Source of the DNA: Planctomycetota bacterium
Lineage (GTDB): Bacteria; Planctomycetota; UBA1135; GCA-002686595
Direction of reading: 5' to 3'
DNA: 64,000 nt
NCBI GenBank assembly: GCA_016709875.1
Contig: JADJLZ010000009.1
Coordinates: forward strand, 124,001 to 188,000
Shown: positions 17,568 through 25,289 of the stretch, in pieces
How positions within the stretch are numbered: the first letter of the stretch is position 1
Layout: every line of letters begins with the position of its first letter
Made by a program: the position numbers and the translations under genes
Notes under the pieces: model-generated
Databases searched by the model: none
What the model was told of the DNA's origin: nothing
The model's input: the letters and a program-made list of their open reading frames with translations, nothing else

Positions 17568-18338
17568 ATGAAGCAACACGTTCTTCCCCGCGTCCTGGTC
17601 TCCGTTCTCGCAGGAGCCTGTCTGGTCTGGAGCGTCACCGACACGAGCCCCCTGCAGGCCGCTCCGGACATGGGCGGCGGCCATGGAAACCAGTCCTTCG
17701 CCTATCCGCCCAATGCCCAGGTCCATGGCCATTCCCAGAGCTACTGGGAGGTCAAGTTCTGGCAGTGGGGCCTCGCGCAGCCGCTCGCGGATCACCCCTT
17801 CACCGACACGCCCAACTACGACGTCACGGAAGGACAGTCGGGGTCGATCTGGTTCCTCGCGTCGCCGGTTGGCGACAACCCGAGCGCTTCCTTCACGCGC
17901 ACGTGCACGATTCCGGCCAACAAGTCGCTCTACGTGCTGCTCGTCGGCAGCGAGTGGTCGAGCCTCGAAGGCTACCCCACGGAGCAGGAACAGCGTGACA
18001 ACGCCGCCTGGCAGGGCGATCACATCATTCCGTCCAGCATCAGCTGTACGCTCGACGGCGTCGCACTGGCAAACCCCGCGGCCTACCGCCGTTCGACGGC
18101 GCAGTTCGACTTCGACGCCCCCTCGCCTTGGATCTTCGGCGACACAGGCGGCACCGGCAGCGCGGTGGCCGATGGCTTCGGCATCGTCCTCAAGGAACTC
18201 GACCCCGGCCAGCACACGCTGCACTTCACCGCTCAGCAGCATTTCACATTCGATGAGGACGGCTTCGACCTCGACCTCTTCGTGAACACGACCTACAACA
18301 TCACCCAGCTTGGTTGTGGCGGCGGCGGACATCACTGA
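17568..18338 (+). CDS. secreted protein of an uncharacterised FWQW/GQSGxxWFLA family
   Basis: The 256-residue protein has a signal peptide (to about residue 32) and an AGGAAAG ribosome-binding site 8 bases before the ATG. The mature part contains KFWQWGLAQP, VTEGQSGSIWFLASP and RTCTIPANKSLYVLLVGSEW. I recall these as the conserved blocks of a widespread but functionally unassigned secreted family (usual form KWWQWALS, GQSGPVWFLAG, CTVPAGKALFFP). It is rich in aromatic residues and ends in Gly/His (GCGGGGHH), which could bind metal. It diverges from the ECF/kinase pair, so it is a candidate target, without proof. Confidence 0.8.
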   Translation: MKQHVLPRVLVSVLAGACLVWSVTDTSPLQAAPDMGGGHGNQSFAYPPNAQVHGHSQSYWEVKFWQWGLAQPLADHPFTDTPNYDVTEGQSGSIWFLASPVGDNPSASFTRTCTIPANKSLYVLLVGSEWSSLEGYPTEQEQRDNAAWQGDHIIPSSISCTLDGVALANPAAYRRSTAQFDFDAPSPWIFGDTGGTGSAVADGFGIVLKELDPGQHTLHFTAQQHFTFDEDGFDLDLFVNTTYNITQLGCGGGGHH

Positions 18339-18365
18339 GACGGGGCACTCCTCCCGAGACGATTG

Positions 18366-18395
18366 GGCAGGCGCGCCACGGCGCGCCTGCCTCTT
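18366..18395 (+). terminator. Rho-independent terminator after the secreted protein gene
   Basis: An 11-base perfect GC-rich stem (GGCAGGCGCGC / GCGCGCCTGCC) with a 4-base loop is followed by TCTT. It lies 28 bases after the stop codon of the secreted protein gene and before the convergent 2-hydroxyacid dehydrogenase gene, so it may serve both strands. The T tract is short. Confidence 0.55.
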
Positions 18396-18446
18396 CGGGC
18401 AGATTGGGCGCAGGCGACCCTCTCCCCCAACGCTGGTCAGCCGTCG

Positions 18447-19367
18447 CTAGCGGAATACGCTGCGCTCTTCCGGCGCCTCGCCGCGCAGGACGCGCACGAC
18501 GTTCGTCGCGGTCGAGAGGCACAGCGCGCGGTAGGTCGCCGCCGTGAGCGAGGCGACATGCGGCGTGAGCAACACGTTCGGCAAGCCCAGCAGCGGCTCG
18601 TCCGCCGCCGGCGGCTCGACATCGAGCACATCCGCCGCGAAACCGCCCAGCTGGCCGCTTCCGAGCGCCGCGCGCAGCGCGGGCATGTCGATCAGCGCGC
18701 CGCGCGCGGTGTTGACGAGGCGCGCGCCGCGCTTCATCAGGCCGAACTCGGAGGGGCCGAGCAGGTTGCGCGTCGCGGGCGTGAGCGGCACGTGCAGCGT
18801 CACGACGTCGGCGGCCGCGAGCAGCTCGCGCAACGGGAGGATCGGATGAGGACACTCGCGCGAGCCGTGCGCCGCCACGCGCACCTGCATGCCGAAGGCC
18901 TCGGCCAGCTTGGCCACGCGCTTCCCGATGCTGCCGAAGCCGACGATCCCGAGCACGAGCCCGCCGAGCTCATCGCCCTGGTAGCGCCCGCGCTCCTCCC
19001 AGCGTCCCTCGGCCACGGCGCGCGCGTCGCGCGTGATGCCGCGCGCGAGCCCCAGCATCAGACCCAGCGTGTGCTCGGCGACCGTGTTCGTGTTCGCGCC
19101 CGGCGCGAAGATCACCGGGATCCCGCGCCGTGCCGCGGCCGCCGTGTCGAGGTTGTCGAGCCCCGCGCCGGCGCGCGCGATCACCGCCAGCGCGGGACAG
19201 CGCGCGAGCAGCGCCTCGGCGATCCTGCCGCGGCCGCGCGTCAGGATCGCGCGCACGAGAGTGAGATCCGCGGGCGGCTGGTTCGGATCGCTCGCGCGCA
19301 CGAGCTCGGCTTGCGCCGCGAGTAATTCCTCCGCTTCGGCGTGCAGACTCTCGAGCAGCAGGATCAT
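18447..19367 (-). CDS. D-isomer-specific 2-hydroxyacid dehydrogenase
   Basis: The 306-residue protein has the NAD-binding GFGSIGKRVAKLAEAFGM and the catalytic set: Arg in LVNTARGALID, Glu in DVLDVEPP and His in LLTPHVASLT. It should interconvert a 2-oxoacid and a D-2-hydroxyacid with NAD(P)H. It is the last gene of a four-gene operon and overlaps the VOC gene by ATGA. Without the regulatory domain seen in serA of this window, it is more like glyoxylate/hydroxypyruvate or phosphoglycerate-type enzymes of catabolic operons. The context suggests reduction of a 2-keto product made upstream in the pathway. Confidence 0.9.
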   Translation of the reverse strand: MILLLESLHAEAEELLAAQAELVRASDPNQPPADLTLVRAILTRGRGRIAEALLARCPALAVIARAGAGLDNLDTAAAARRGIPVIFAPGANTNTVAEHTLGLMLGLARGITRDARAVAEGRWEERGRYQGDELGGLVLGIVGFGSIGKRVAKLAEAFGMQVRVAAHGSRECPHPILPLRELLAAADVVTLHVPLTPATRNLLGPSEFGLMKRGARLVNTARGALIDMPALRAALGSGQLGGFAADVLDVEPPAADEPLLGLPNVLLTPHVASLTAATYRALCLSTATNVVRVLRGEAPEERSVFR

Positions 19368-19840
19368 CGCGCGGTCTCGTGCCGCCCGACGCTCGCACCC
19401 GGCGCCATGCGGTAGACGCCCGGCTCGGGCTCGACGAGCTCATCGCTGAAGAGCGCCGGATCGATCACGGCACCCGCGACGCTGGCGATCTCGATCAGGT
19501 TGCCGTGCGGATCGCGCACGAACATCTGCATCTTGCCGCCGGGCAGCTTGCGCACGCGTCCCCAGGGCGCGAGATCGATGGCCCCGGCCGCTTTCGCACG
19601 AGCGAACACGCCCATGAAGTCGGGCAGCTCCATGCAGAAATGCGCGCGGAAGGGCCGCGCGTCGGCGATCACGTTCATGTGGATCTGCTGGCGCGCGTTG
19701 ATGCGGAAGAACTGCGACTCGAAGCCCTGGTCGGGCGTCGGGTCGAGCGGCAGCCCGAGCACGTCGCGGTAGAAGGCGACCGCCGTCGCGAGATCGTCGA
19801 CGTTGACGTTGATGTGCTGGATGTGCGCTTCGGCGTTCAT
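19364..19840 (-). CDS. VOC-family (glyoxalase/dioxygenase fold) protein
   Basis: The 158-residue protein fits one VOC unit: an N-terminal HINVNVDDLATAVAFYRDVL module, a central FRAHFCMELPDF and a C-terminal MQMFVRDPHGNLIEIAS. The His and Glu of these motifs are the usual metal ligands (His9 or His11, the His of RAHF, Glu of LIEIAS). It could be a lyase, isomerase or dioxygenase acting on a small acid. Both ends overlap neighbours by four bases (ATGA), so it is firmly part of the enolase-superfamily operon and probably acts on an intermediate of that route. Confidence 0.85.
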   Translation of the reverse strand: MNAEAHIQHINVNVDDLATAVAFYRDVLGLPLDPTPDQGFESQFFRINARQQIHMNVIADARPFRAHFCMELPDFMGVFARAKAAGAIDLAPWGRVRKLPGGKMQMFVRDPHGNLIEIASVAGAVIDPALFSDELVEPEPGVYRMAPGASVGRHETAR

Positions 19841-21000
19841 GGCTGCGTGTAGCGCTTGACGAATTCCGGATCGGGTTCGACGCCCCAGCCCGGGCCCTGC
19901 GGCGGGAGCAGCGCGCCCTCGTGCAGCGCGAGGTCGATCGTCGCCATCTCGCGCAGGAGCGGTGCGCCGCCCATCGGCACCTCGACCAGCGTGCCCGCGG
20001 GGCTGGCGAGCGCGAGCGTGCGCGCGGCCTGGAACGAGATCGCGGAGCCCCAGCAGTGCGGCGCCAACTCCAGCCGGTGCGCCCAGGCGAGCGCCGCGAT
20101 GCGCTGGCCCTCGCTGAAGCCGCCCGCGATGGCGAGGTCGGGCTGCAGCACGTCGAGCGCGCGACGCTCGAGCAGCTCGGCGAAATCGAAGCACGAGCTC
20201 TCACTCTCGCCGGCTGCGATCGGCAGCGTGGAGGAACGGCGCAACTCCGCCAGGCCGACGCGGTCATCCGAGGCGACCGGCTCCTCGACGAAGCGCAGGC
20301 CGTGCTCCGCGGCCGCGGCGCAGAAGCGCTTGCCCTCGGCCACGTTCAGCGTCCCGTGCGAGTCCACCATCAGCGCGACCGCCGGCCCGAGCGCCTTGCG
20401 CGCGGCCGCGACGCGCGCGAGGCTCCTCGCGAGGCCGCCGTCCATCGCTCCGATGCGCATCTTGACCGCGCGGAAACCCTGCTCGACGTAGCGGCCCAGT
20501 TCGGCGCCGAGGTTCTGCTCGTCGGCCCAGCCGCCGCTCGCATAGGCCGGGATCGAGGGCCGGCACGCGCCGCCGACGAGCGCGAGCACGGAGCAGTCGC
20601 GCGCCTTGCCCGCGAGGTCCCAGAGCGCGAGGTCGACGCCCGCGAGCGCCGCCATGTGCACGCCGCGGCGGCCCAGGATCGGCATCGAGCGCCCCGCGCG
20701 CAGCGCGAGCTCCGCGCGCGTGCCGTTCAACATGCGCGCGCCCAGTGCGCCGATCTGCGCGGCGTCCTGGCCCACGAGCAACGGCGCGAACTCCTGGTTC
20801 ACGATCGCGCACAGGGCGGCACCGTTGCCGCTGCTCCCGACTGCGGGCTTGGCCTCGCCGTAGCCGACCAGGCCCTCGTCGGTGCGCAGCGTGACGAGCA
20901 CGCCGTCGAAGGCGCGCAGCTGCCCGAAGTCCGAGCGATGCTGCTTCTCCGCGGGCAGCGGAACGTGCAGCCAGACCGCCTCGACGCTCGAGATCTTCAC
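19837..21000 (-). CDS. enolase-superfamily dehydratase/racemase (mandelate racemase/muconate lactonizing type)
   Basis: The 387-residue protein starts with GTG. It has the capping domain followed by the barrel: AVKMRIGAMD (a KxR form of the KxK base motif), MVDSHGTLN, FVEEPVASDD and AAGESESSCF for the three acidic metal ligands, and ELAPHCWGSAIS with a barrel His. This supports Mg-dependent proton abstraction next to a carboxylate, as in acid-sugar dehydratases. The flanking epimerase and hydroxyacid dehydrogenase also suggest a sugar acid. It starts four bases after the epimerase stop codon and overlaps the VOC gene. Confidence 0.9.
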   Translation of the reverse strand: MKISSVEAVWLHVPLPAEKQHRSDFGQLRAFDGVLVTLRTDEGLVGYGEAKPAVGSSGNGAALCAIVNQEFAPLLVGQDAAQIGALGARMLNGTRAELALRAGRSMPILGRRGVHMAALAGVDLALWDLAGKARDCSVLALVGGACRPSIPAYASGGWADEQNLGAELGRYVEQGFRAVKMRIGAMDGGLARSLARVAAARKALGPAVALMVDSHGTLNVAEGKRFCAAAAEHGLRFVEEPVASDDRVGLAELRRSSTLPIAAGESESSCFDFAELLERRALDVLQPDLAIAGGFSEGQRIAALAWAHRLELAPHCWGSAISFQAARTLALASPAGTLVEVPMGGAPLLREMATIDLALHEGALLPPQGPGWGVEPDPEFVKRYTQP

Positions 21001-21004
21001 GCGT

Positions 21005-21892
21005 TCAGCGGATCAGCGGGAGGAGCGTCTTCGCGGCCGTCTCGTAGAGCATCGTGTAGTACTCCTCCGAGAGCAGGCTCGAGCCGTGGTCCTGGATGAA
21101 CTTGAGCTGCTCGGGCGAGATGTCGACCGGGTTCGTCTCGACCTGGTTCTTCCAGGGCGAAACGGGCGTGCGGTCGATCGGCGCGACGGACTCCATCGTC
21201 AGCGCGCCCGTGTAGCCGACCTCCTTGAGCGTGCCGACGAACTTGGCCCAGTCGATCGCACCCATGCCCGGCGCGAGACGGTTGTTCTCGGCGACGTGCA
21301 CGTCGGTCAGGCGCGAGGCGCAGGCGCGGATCGCCGCGTGCATGTCCTTCTCCTCGATGCACATGTGGAACGCGTCCAGGCACACGCCGCAGTTCGGACC
21401 GACGGCCTTGGCCAGCGCCAGCGCCTGGTCGGCGCGGTTCAGGAAGTAGGTCTCGAAGCGGTTGAGCGGCTCGAGCGCGATGCGAATGCCGTGCTTCTCG
21501 GTCAGCGCGTAGACCTCCTGCAGCCCGGCGATGACCCACTTCCACTCCTCCTCGGGCGTGCCGTCGGGCACGACCTTGCCGACCGTCGCCGGCACGATCG
21601 TCATCTCGGTGCCCTCGAGCTCGTGGATCATGTTCGCGACCGACTTCATGTAGTCGACCGTCGCGGCGCGCTGCTTGGGGTCCTTGGCGGCGAGGTTGCG
21701 CTCGCCCAGCGTGAGCGTGACCGCACCCCAGCAGCGGATGCCGTGCTGCTTCAGCAGCGGACGGCAGTGCGCGGGCGGATACTGCGTCGGCTCGCCGCTG
21801 ATCTCGATGCTCTCCCAACCCAGGCGCTTGATGCGCTTGAGCGTGATCTCGATCGGTTCGGCGCGCATCCAGTTGTGTGTGGAGAGGTGCAT
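21005..21892 (-). CDS. sugar phosphate isomerase/epimerase (xylose-isomerase-like TIM barrel)
   Basis: The 295-residue protein has the AP-endonuclease-2-like barrel pattern: LGWESIEISGEPTQYP at the N-terminus, RIALEPLNRFETYFLN with a metal-ligand Glu, GVCLDAFHMCIEEKD with Asp and His, DVHVAENNRLAPGMGAIDW and GALTMESVAP with a second Glu. These match ketose 3-epimerases. It is the first gene of the operon, with GGAG nine bases before its ATG. It would isomerise or epimerise a ketose or inosose before the dehydratase step. The exact substrate is not readable. No regulator is adjacent. Confidence 0.9.
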   Translation of the reverse strand: MHLSTHNWMRAEPIEITLKRIKRLGWESIEISGEPTQYPPAHCRPLLKQHGIRCWGAVTLTLGERNLAAKDPKQRAATVDYMKSVANMIHELEGTEMTIVPATVGKVVPDGTPEEEWKWVIAGLQEVYALTEKHGIRIALEPLNRFETYFLNRADQALALAKAVGPNCGVCLDAFHMCIEEKDMHAAIRACASRLTDVHVAENNRLAPGMGAIDWAKFVGTLKEVGYTGALTMESVAPIDRTPVSPWKNQVETNPVDISPEQLKFIQDHGSSLLSEEYYTMLYETAAKTLLPLIR

Positions 21893-22034
21893 GGCAGAGG
21901 ACTCCGAGGGCGGGGGATGGAGGAGCGGCGGGCCGAGGGACGATAACCGATCGCGCCCCGGGCGTCATTGCGGCTCTGCGCCCGTGCCCCGGGGGCGGAG
22001 CCCGGGGGGGGCGGCGTAGCATCGAATCCCCCGT

Positions 22035-23327
22035 ATGCTCGCCGCTCGCCGCAGGCGCTGGCTCCTCGCGCTCCCCCTCGTGCTGCTCGTCGCCGTCCTC
22101 GGCACCGAGCTCGCCACGCGCGTGATCGACGTCGCCAAGGGCCAGCCCTGGAGCACCGACGAACTGCGCGCGAGCCTCGAAAACGAGTGCCGCATCCTCT
22201 CGCGCCGCGCGTTCCTCCCCGGCGCGGAGCAGACCGGCGGGAAGGAGAGCGAGCAGCAGCCTCTCGCGCCCGGCACGCCGATCCTGCAGCCCTACACGGG
22301 CTGGGAGCACGTGATCACGCACTCGCTGATCGAACGCGAGGGCGAGTACTACCGCAGCCCGGAGTCCAAGAGCACCTACGACATCTGCATCCTCGGCGGC
22401 TCGGTCGCGCAGGCCTTCGGCGAGCTCGGCGCGCAGCGCCTGGTCGAGTGCCTGAAGCGCGATCCGCGCTTTGCACAGCGCGAGCTGCGCGTGCACGGTT
22501 TCGGCTTCGGCGCCTACAAGCAGCCGCAGATGACGATGTTGCTCGCCTACCTCTTCGCGCTCGGCCACGAGCCCGACGCGGTGATCGAGATCGACGGCTT
22601 CAACGAGGCCGCGCTGGGCTTCCACAACGCCTCGCTCGGCGGGCATCCGCTCTACCCCTACCTCGCCGGCTGGGCCAGCGCGAGCAAGGGCCTGCGCCCG
22701 GACTGGGACCTGGGTGACTTGATGCACGAGGTGCGCGCCGCGCAGGAGCGCGCGAGTTCCTTCGCCGAGGGCCTGCGCGCTTCGATCTTCTCGCACAGCG
22801 CCTTCGTCGCGCACCTGGGTCTTGCGCACATCCACCGCCTGCGCAACGACTACGCGGAGAAGTACAAGACCCTCGAACGGCACCTGCAGACCGGTTCGAA
22901 GGGCGGCGAGTTCATGGGCCCGGCCTTCGACCGCGAGCCCGCGGCGCTCGTGAATCTGATCGTGCGCTCCTGGGAGGAGTGCGCGCGCGACCTGCACGGC
23001 ATGTGCGCCGAGCACGGCATCGACTACCTGCACGTCCTGCAGCCGACGCTGCACGACACCGGCAGCAAGACGCTGACCGAAAGGGAGCAGGCGGGCTCGA
23101 GCGCCGGCGAAGAGTGGATCGCGGGCGTGCACGCCGTCTATCCGCGTCTGCGCGAGGCCGGCGCGCGGCTCGAGCAGCGCGGGATCGCGTTCTACGACGC
23201 CTCGCTGGTCTTCCAGGAGCACACCGAGGACATCTACGTCGACCTGTGCCACTTCCGCGAGCACGGCAACGAGATCTTCGCCGAGGCGATCGCGCGAGAG
23301 TTCCTGGCGCGCCTCCCGAAGAAGTGA
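22035..23327 (+). CDS. SGNH-hydrolase-like membrane-anchored or secreted protein
   Basis: The 430-residue protein has an N-terminal Arg-rich start and a hydrophobic helix (WLLALPLVLLVAVLGTELA), so it is exported or membrane-anchored. An SGNH-like pattern is present: CILGGSVAQAFGELGA with the presumed nucleophile Ser, EIDGFNEAALGF with the block III-like Asn, and DLCHFREHGNEIFAEAIA with the Asp-x-x-His pair near the C-terminus. Members act as esterases or in polysaccharide O-acetyl turnover. No Shine-Dalgarno sequence is evident. The gene ends four bases before the convergent murA stop codon. Confidence 0.75.
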   Translation: MLAARRRRWLLALPLVLLVAVLGTELATRVIDVAKGQPWSTDELRASLENECRILSRRAFLPGAEQTGGKESEQQPLAPGTPILQPYTGWEHVITHSLIEREGEYYRSPESKSTYDICILGGSVAQAFGELGAQRLVECLKRDPRFAQRELRVHGFGFGAYKQPQMTMLLAYLFALGHEPDAVIEIDGFNEAALGFHNASLGGHPLYPYLAGWASASKGLRPDWDLGDLMHEVRAAQERASSFAEGLRASIFSHSAFVAHLGLAHIHRLRNDYAEKYKTLERHLQTGSKGGEFMGPAFDREPAALVNLIVRSWEECARDLHGMCAEHGIDYLHVLQPTLHDTGSKTLTEREQAGSSAGEEWIAGVHAVYPRLREAGARLEQRGIAFYDASLVFQEHTEDIYVDLCHFREHGNEIFAEAIAREFLARLPKK

Positions 23328-23331
23328 GCGG

Positions 23332-24639
23332 CTAGACCTCCGCCAGTTCCTTCTCGTCCGCGCGCGAGATCACCGCGCCCAGGCCCGCGAGGCGCTCCTC
23401 GATCCGCTCGTAGCCGCGGTCGATGTGGTACACGCGGTGCACTTCGGTCGTGCCCTCCGCCACCAGGCCCGCGAGCACCAGCGCGGCGCTCGCGCGCAGG
23501 TCGCTCGCCATCACCTGGGCGCCCGAGAGCTTCTCCGTCCCCTGCACGATCGCCGTCGTGCCCACGCGGCGGATGTTCGCGCCCAAGCGCGCCAGCTCCG
23601 CGATGTGCATGTAGCGATCGGGGTAGATCGCCTCGTCGATCACGCTGATGCCGTCCGCCAGCGTCATCAGGGCCATCCACTGCGCCTGCAGGTCGGTCGG
23701 GAAGCCCGGGTGCGGGTGCGTCGTGACGTCGGTCGCCGCCGGACGGCGCGAGGGATCGCGCGGGTGGTAGGGCTGCGTCTCGATCCAGTCCACGCCCGCG
23801 TCGAAGGGCACGCGCGCCTCCCACATCCTGTCGAGCAGCGCGGTCAAATGATCCGGCCGGCAGTTCTCGACGCGCACCTTGCCGCCGCTCATCGCGCCGG
23901 CGATCACGTAGGTGCCGGCCTCGATGCGATCGGGGATCACGTTCCAGTCGGTGCCGCCGAGCTGGCTCACGCCCTCGATCTGGATGCGCGGCGAGCCCAG
24001 GCCCTTGATCTTCGCCCCCATCTTGAGGAGGCAGTTGCCGAGGTCCTCGACCTCCGGTTCGCAAGCGGCGCCGTGGATCACGGTGCGGCCCTTGGCGAGC
24101 GTCGCCGCCATCATCACGTTGGCCGTGCCGAGCACGGTCGAGCCCATCGGGCCGGCGAGGTGCATCTCGGCGCCGCGCAGGCCGCCCGGAGGCGCTTCAG
24201 CCAGCACGTAGCCGTGTTCGATCTTGACCCGCGCGCCGAGTGCGCGCATGCCCTTCAGGTGCAGGTCGATCGGGCGCACGCCGAAGACGCAGCCGCCCGG
24301 CAGCGAAACCTGCGCGCGGCCGGTGCGCGCGAGCAGCGGCCCGAGCACGGTGACCGAGCCGCGCATCTTGCGCACGTTCTCCCAGTCGGCGAGCTCGACC
24401 GGACGATTCGAGGCGTGCAGCTCGACCGAGCCGTCGGAGTTGCGCTCGGCGGAACACTCGAGATCGCGCAGCACGGCCATCATCGTGTTGACGTCGGAGA
24501 GCAGTGGCGCGTTGTTGATGCGCAGCTTCTCCTCGGTCAGCAGCGCTGCCGCGAGGATCGGCAGCACGGCGTTCTTCGAACCGCAGACCTTGACACTGCC
24601 CTCGAGCGGATGACCGCCCTGGATGACCAGCTTTTCCAA
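23332..24639 (-). CDS. murA: UDP-N-acetylglucosamine 1-carboxyvinyltransferase
   Basis: MurA adds enolpyruvate from PEP to UDP-GlcNAc, the first committed step of peptidoglycan synthesis. The 435-residue product has GSKNAVLPILAAALL (Lys22-Asn23), the reactive Cys117 in LPGGCVFGVRPIDLHLKG, and TDLQAQWMALMTLADG near the C-terminal domain. Cys at 117 predicts fosfomycin sensitivity. I chose a TTG start with GAGGGG upstream, because MEKLVIQGGHPLEG aligns with MurA N-termini and longer frames would run into the HIT gene. Presence of MurA shows that this lineage makes peptidoglycan precursors. The HIT gene lies 41 bases upstream on the same strand. Confidence 0.95.
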   Translation of the reverse strand: MEKLVIQGGHPLEGSVKVCGSKNAVLPILAAALLTEEKLRINNAPLLSDVNTMMAVLRDLECSAERNSDGSVELHASNRPVELADWENVRKMRGSVTVLGPLLARTGRAQVSLPGGCVFGVRPIDLHLKGMRALGARVKIEHGYVLAEAPPGGLRGAEMHLAGPMGSTVLGTANVMMAATLAKGRTVIHGAACEPEVEDLGNCLLKMGAKIKGLGSPRIQIEGVSQLGGTDWNVIPDRIEAGTYVIAGAMSGGKVRVENCRPDHLTALLDRMWEARVPFDAGVDWIETQPYHPRDPSRRPAATDVTTHPHPGFPTDLQAQWMALMTLADGISVIDEAIYPDRYMHIAELARLGANIRRVGTTAIVQGTEKLSGAQVMASDLRASAALVLAGLVAEGTTEVHRVYHIDRGYERIEERLAGLGAVISRADEKELAEV

Positions 24640-24680
24640 GTTGAAGGACCCCTCTTCGCTTCCTGACGACCGTTGTTCGA

Positions 24681-25016
24681 CTAGCCCGGGAGCATGCGCC
24701 CGAGCTTCTTCCCGCCCAGCACGTGCAGATGCAAGTGCGGCACCTCTTGCCCGGCGTGCTCGCGCGTGTTCGCGATCAGACGCCAACCCTGCTCGAGCTT
24801 CTCCTGCCGCGCAAGGCGCGCGGCCACCGAAACCAGGCGCCCCGCGAGCGCCTCGTCCTCGAGTTCCCAGAGCGAGGCGATGTGCACCTTGGGGATCACG
24901 AGGATGTGCACCGGCGCCTGCGGCCGGATGTCACGGATGGCGAAGACGAGCTCGTCTTCGTGGAGCTTCTGGGAAGGGATCTCGCCTGCGGCGATGCGAC
25001 AAAAGATGCAGCTCAT
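24681..25016 (-). CDS. HIT-family (histidine triad) nucleotide hydrolase
   Basis: The 111-residue protein has the HINT-type start SCIFCRIAAGEIPSQKL with the zinc-ligand-like CxxC, VHILVIPKVHIASL in the middle and the triad HLHLHVLGG at the C-terminus. It should hydrolyse AMP-lysine or AMP-amidate type compounds in the cytoplasm. The ribosome-binding site GGGAG lies six bases before ATG and can be hidden in a small hairpin. It probably shares a transcript with murA, and it diverges from the TPR/alpha-CTD operon. Confidence 0.95.
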   Translation of the reverse strand: MSCIFCRIAAGEIPSQKLHEDELVFAIRDIRPQAPVHILVIPKVHIASLWELEDEALAGRLVSVAARLARQEKLEQGWRLIANTREHAGQEVPHLHLHVLGGKKLGRMLPG

Positions 25017-25021
25017 GTGTG

Positions 25022-25037
25022 CTCCCGCGTGTGGGAG
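25022..25037 (-). promoter_or_regulatory. hairpin covering the ribosome-binding site of the HIT gene
   Basis: On the minus strand CTCCC pairs with GGGAG around an ACACGC loop, and GGGAG is the Shine-Dalgarno sequence of the HIT gene. A 5-base all-but-one-GC stem could lower translation initiation of HIT, and perhaps of the murA gene behind it. Confidence 0.35.
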
Positions 25038-25184
25038 TTCGAGTGCTGGGTACCAACTCGCGGGAGGCGCTTCCAAGCGCCGTGCACGCGGAGGCCTCCA
25101 AGTCGTTGCGCCACGGAGAGTTGCAGGAACGCCCCGGCGGGGCTCCGGGCGCGCTCCCGTCCGGCCGCCCCCCGCCCGCCTCGC

Positions 25185-25214
25185 TTGACGCCCCACTCGC
25201 ACAGCCCCTATCAT
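25185..25214 (+). promoter_or_regulatory. sigma-70-type promoter of the TPR/alpha-CTD - ruvA - serA operon
   Basis: TTGACG and TATCAT are separated by 18 bases, close to the vegetative consensus, and lie 76 bases before the ATG of the downstream gene. This is the best promoter match I found in the window. It sits in a 273-base divergent gap in which I see no gene. Confidence 0.6.
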
Positions 25215-25289
25215 CCCGAGTTCGCGAACGGCCTTCCCCGCCTCCCGTGCACCCCGCACGCGCGGGCTCCGGGCCTTCGCACACCGCCG

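Noticed and set aside
21987..22012. GC palindrome just before the SGNH-like gene, considered as a terminator
   Set aside because: There is no T tract and it precedes both divergent genes, so it is more likely GC-rich leader sequence.
24640..24786. Longer N-terminal start for murA
   Set aside because: The extension overlaps the HIT gene, has no family similarity, and the TTG start gives the standard MurA N-terminus.
25037..25043. GTTCGAG resembling a tRNA T-loop
   Set aside because: No acceptor, D or anticodon stems can be drawn around it, and it overlaps the hairpin before the HIT gene.
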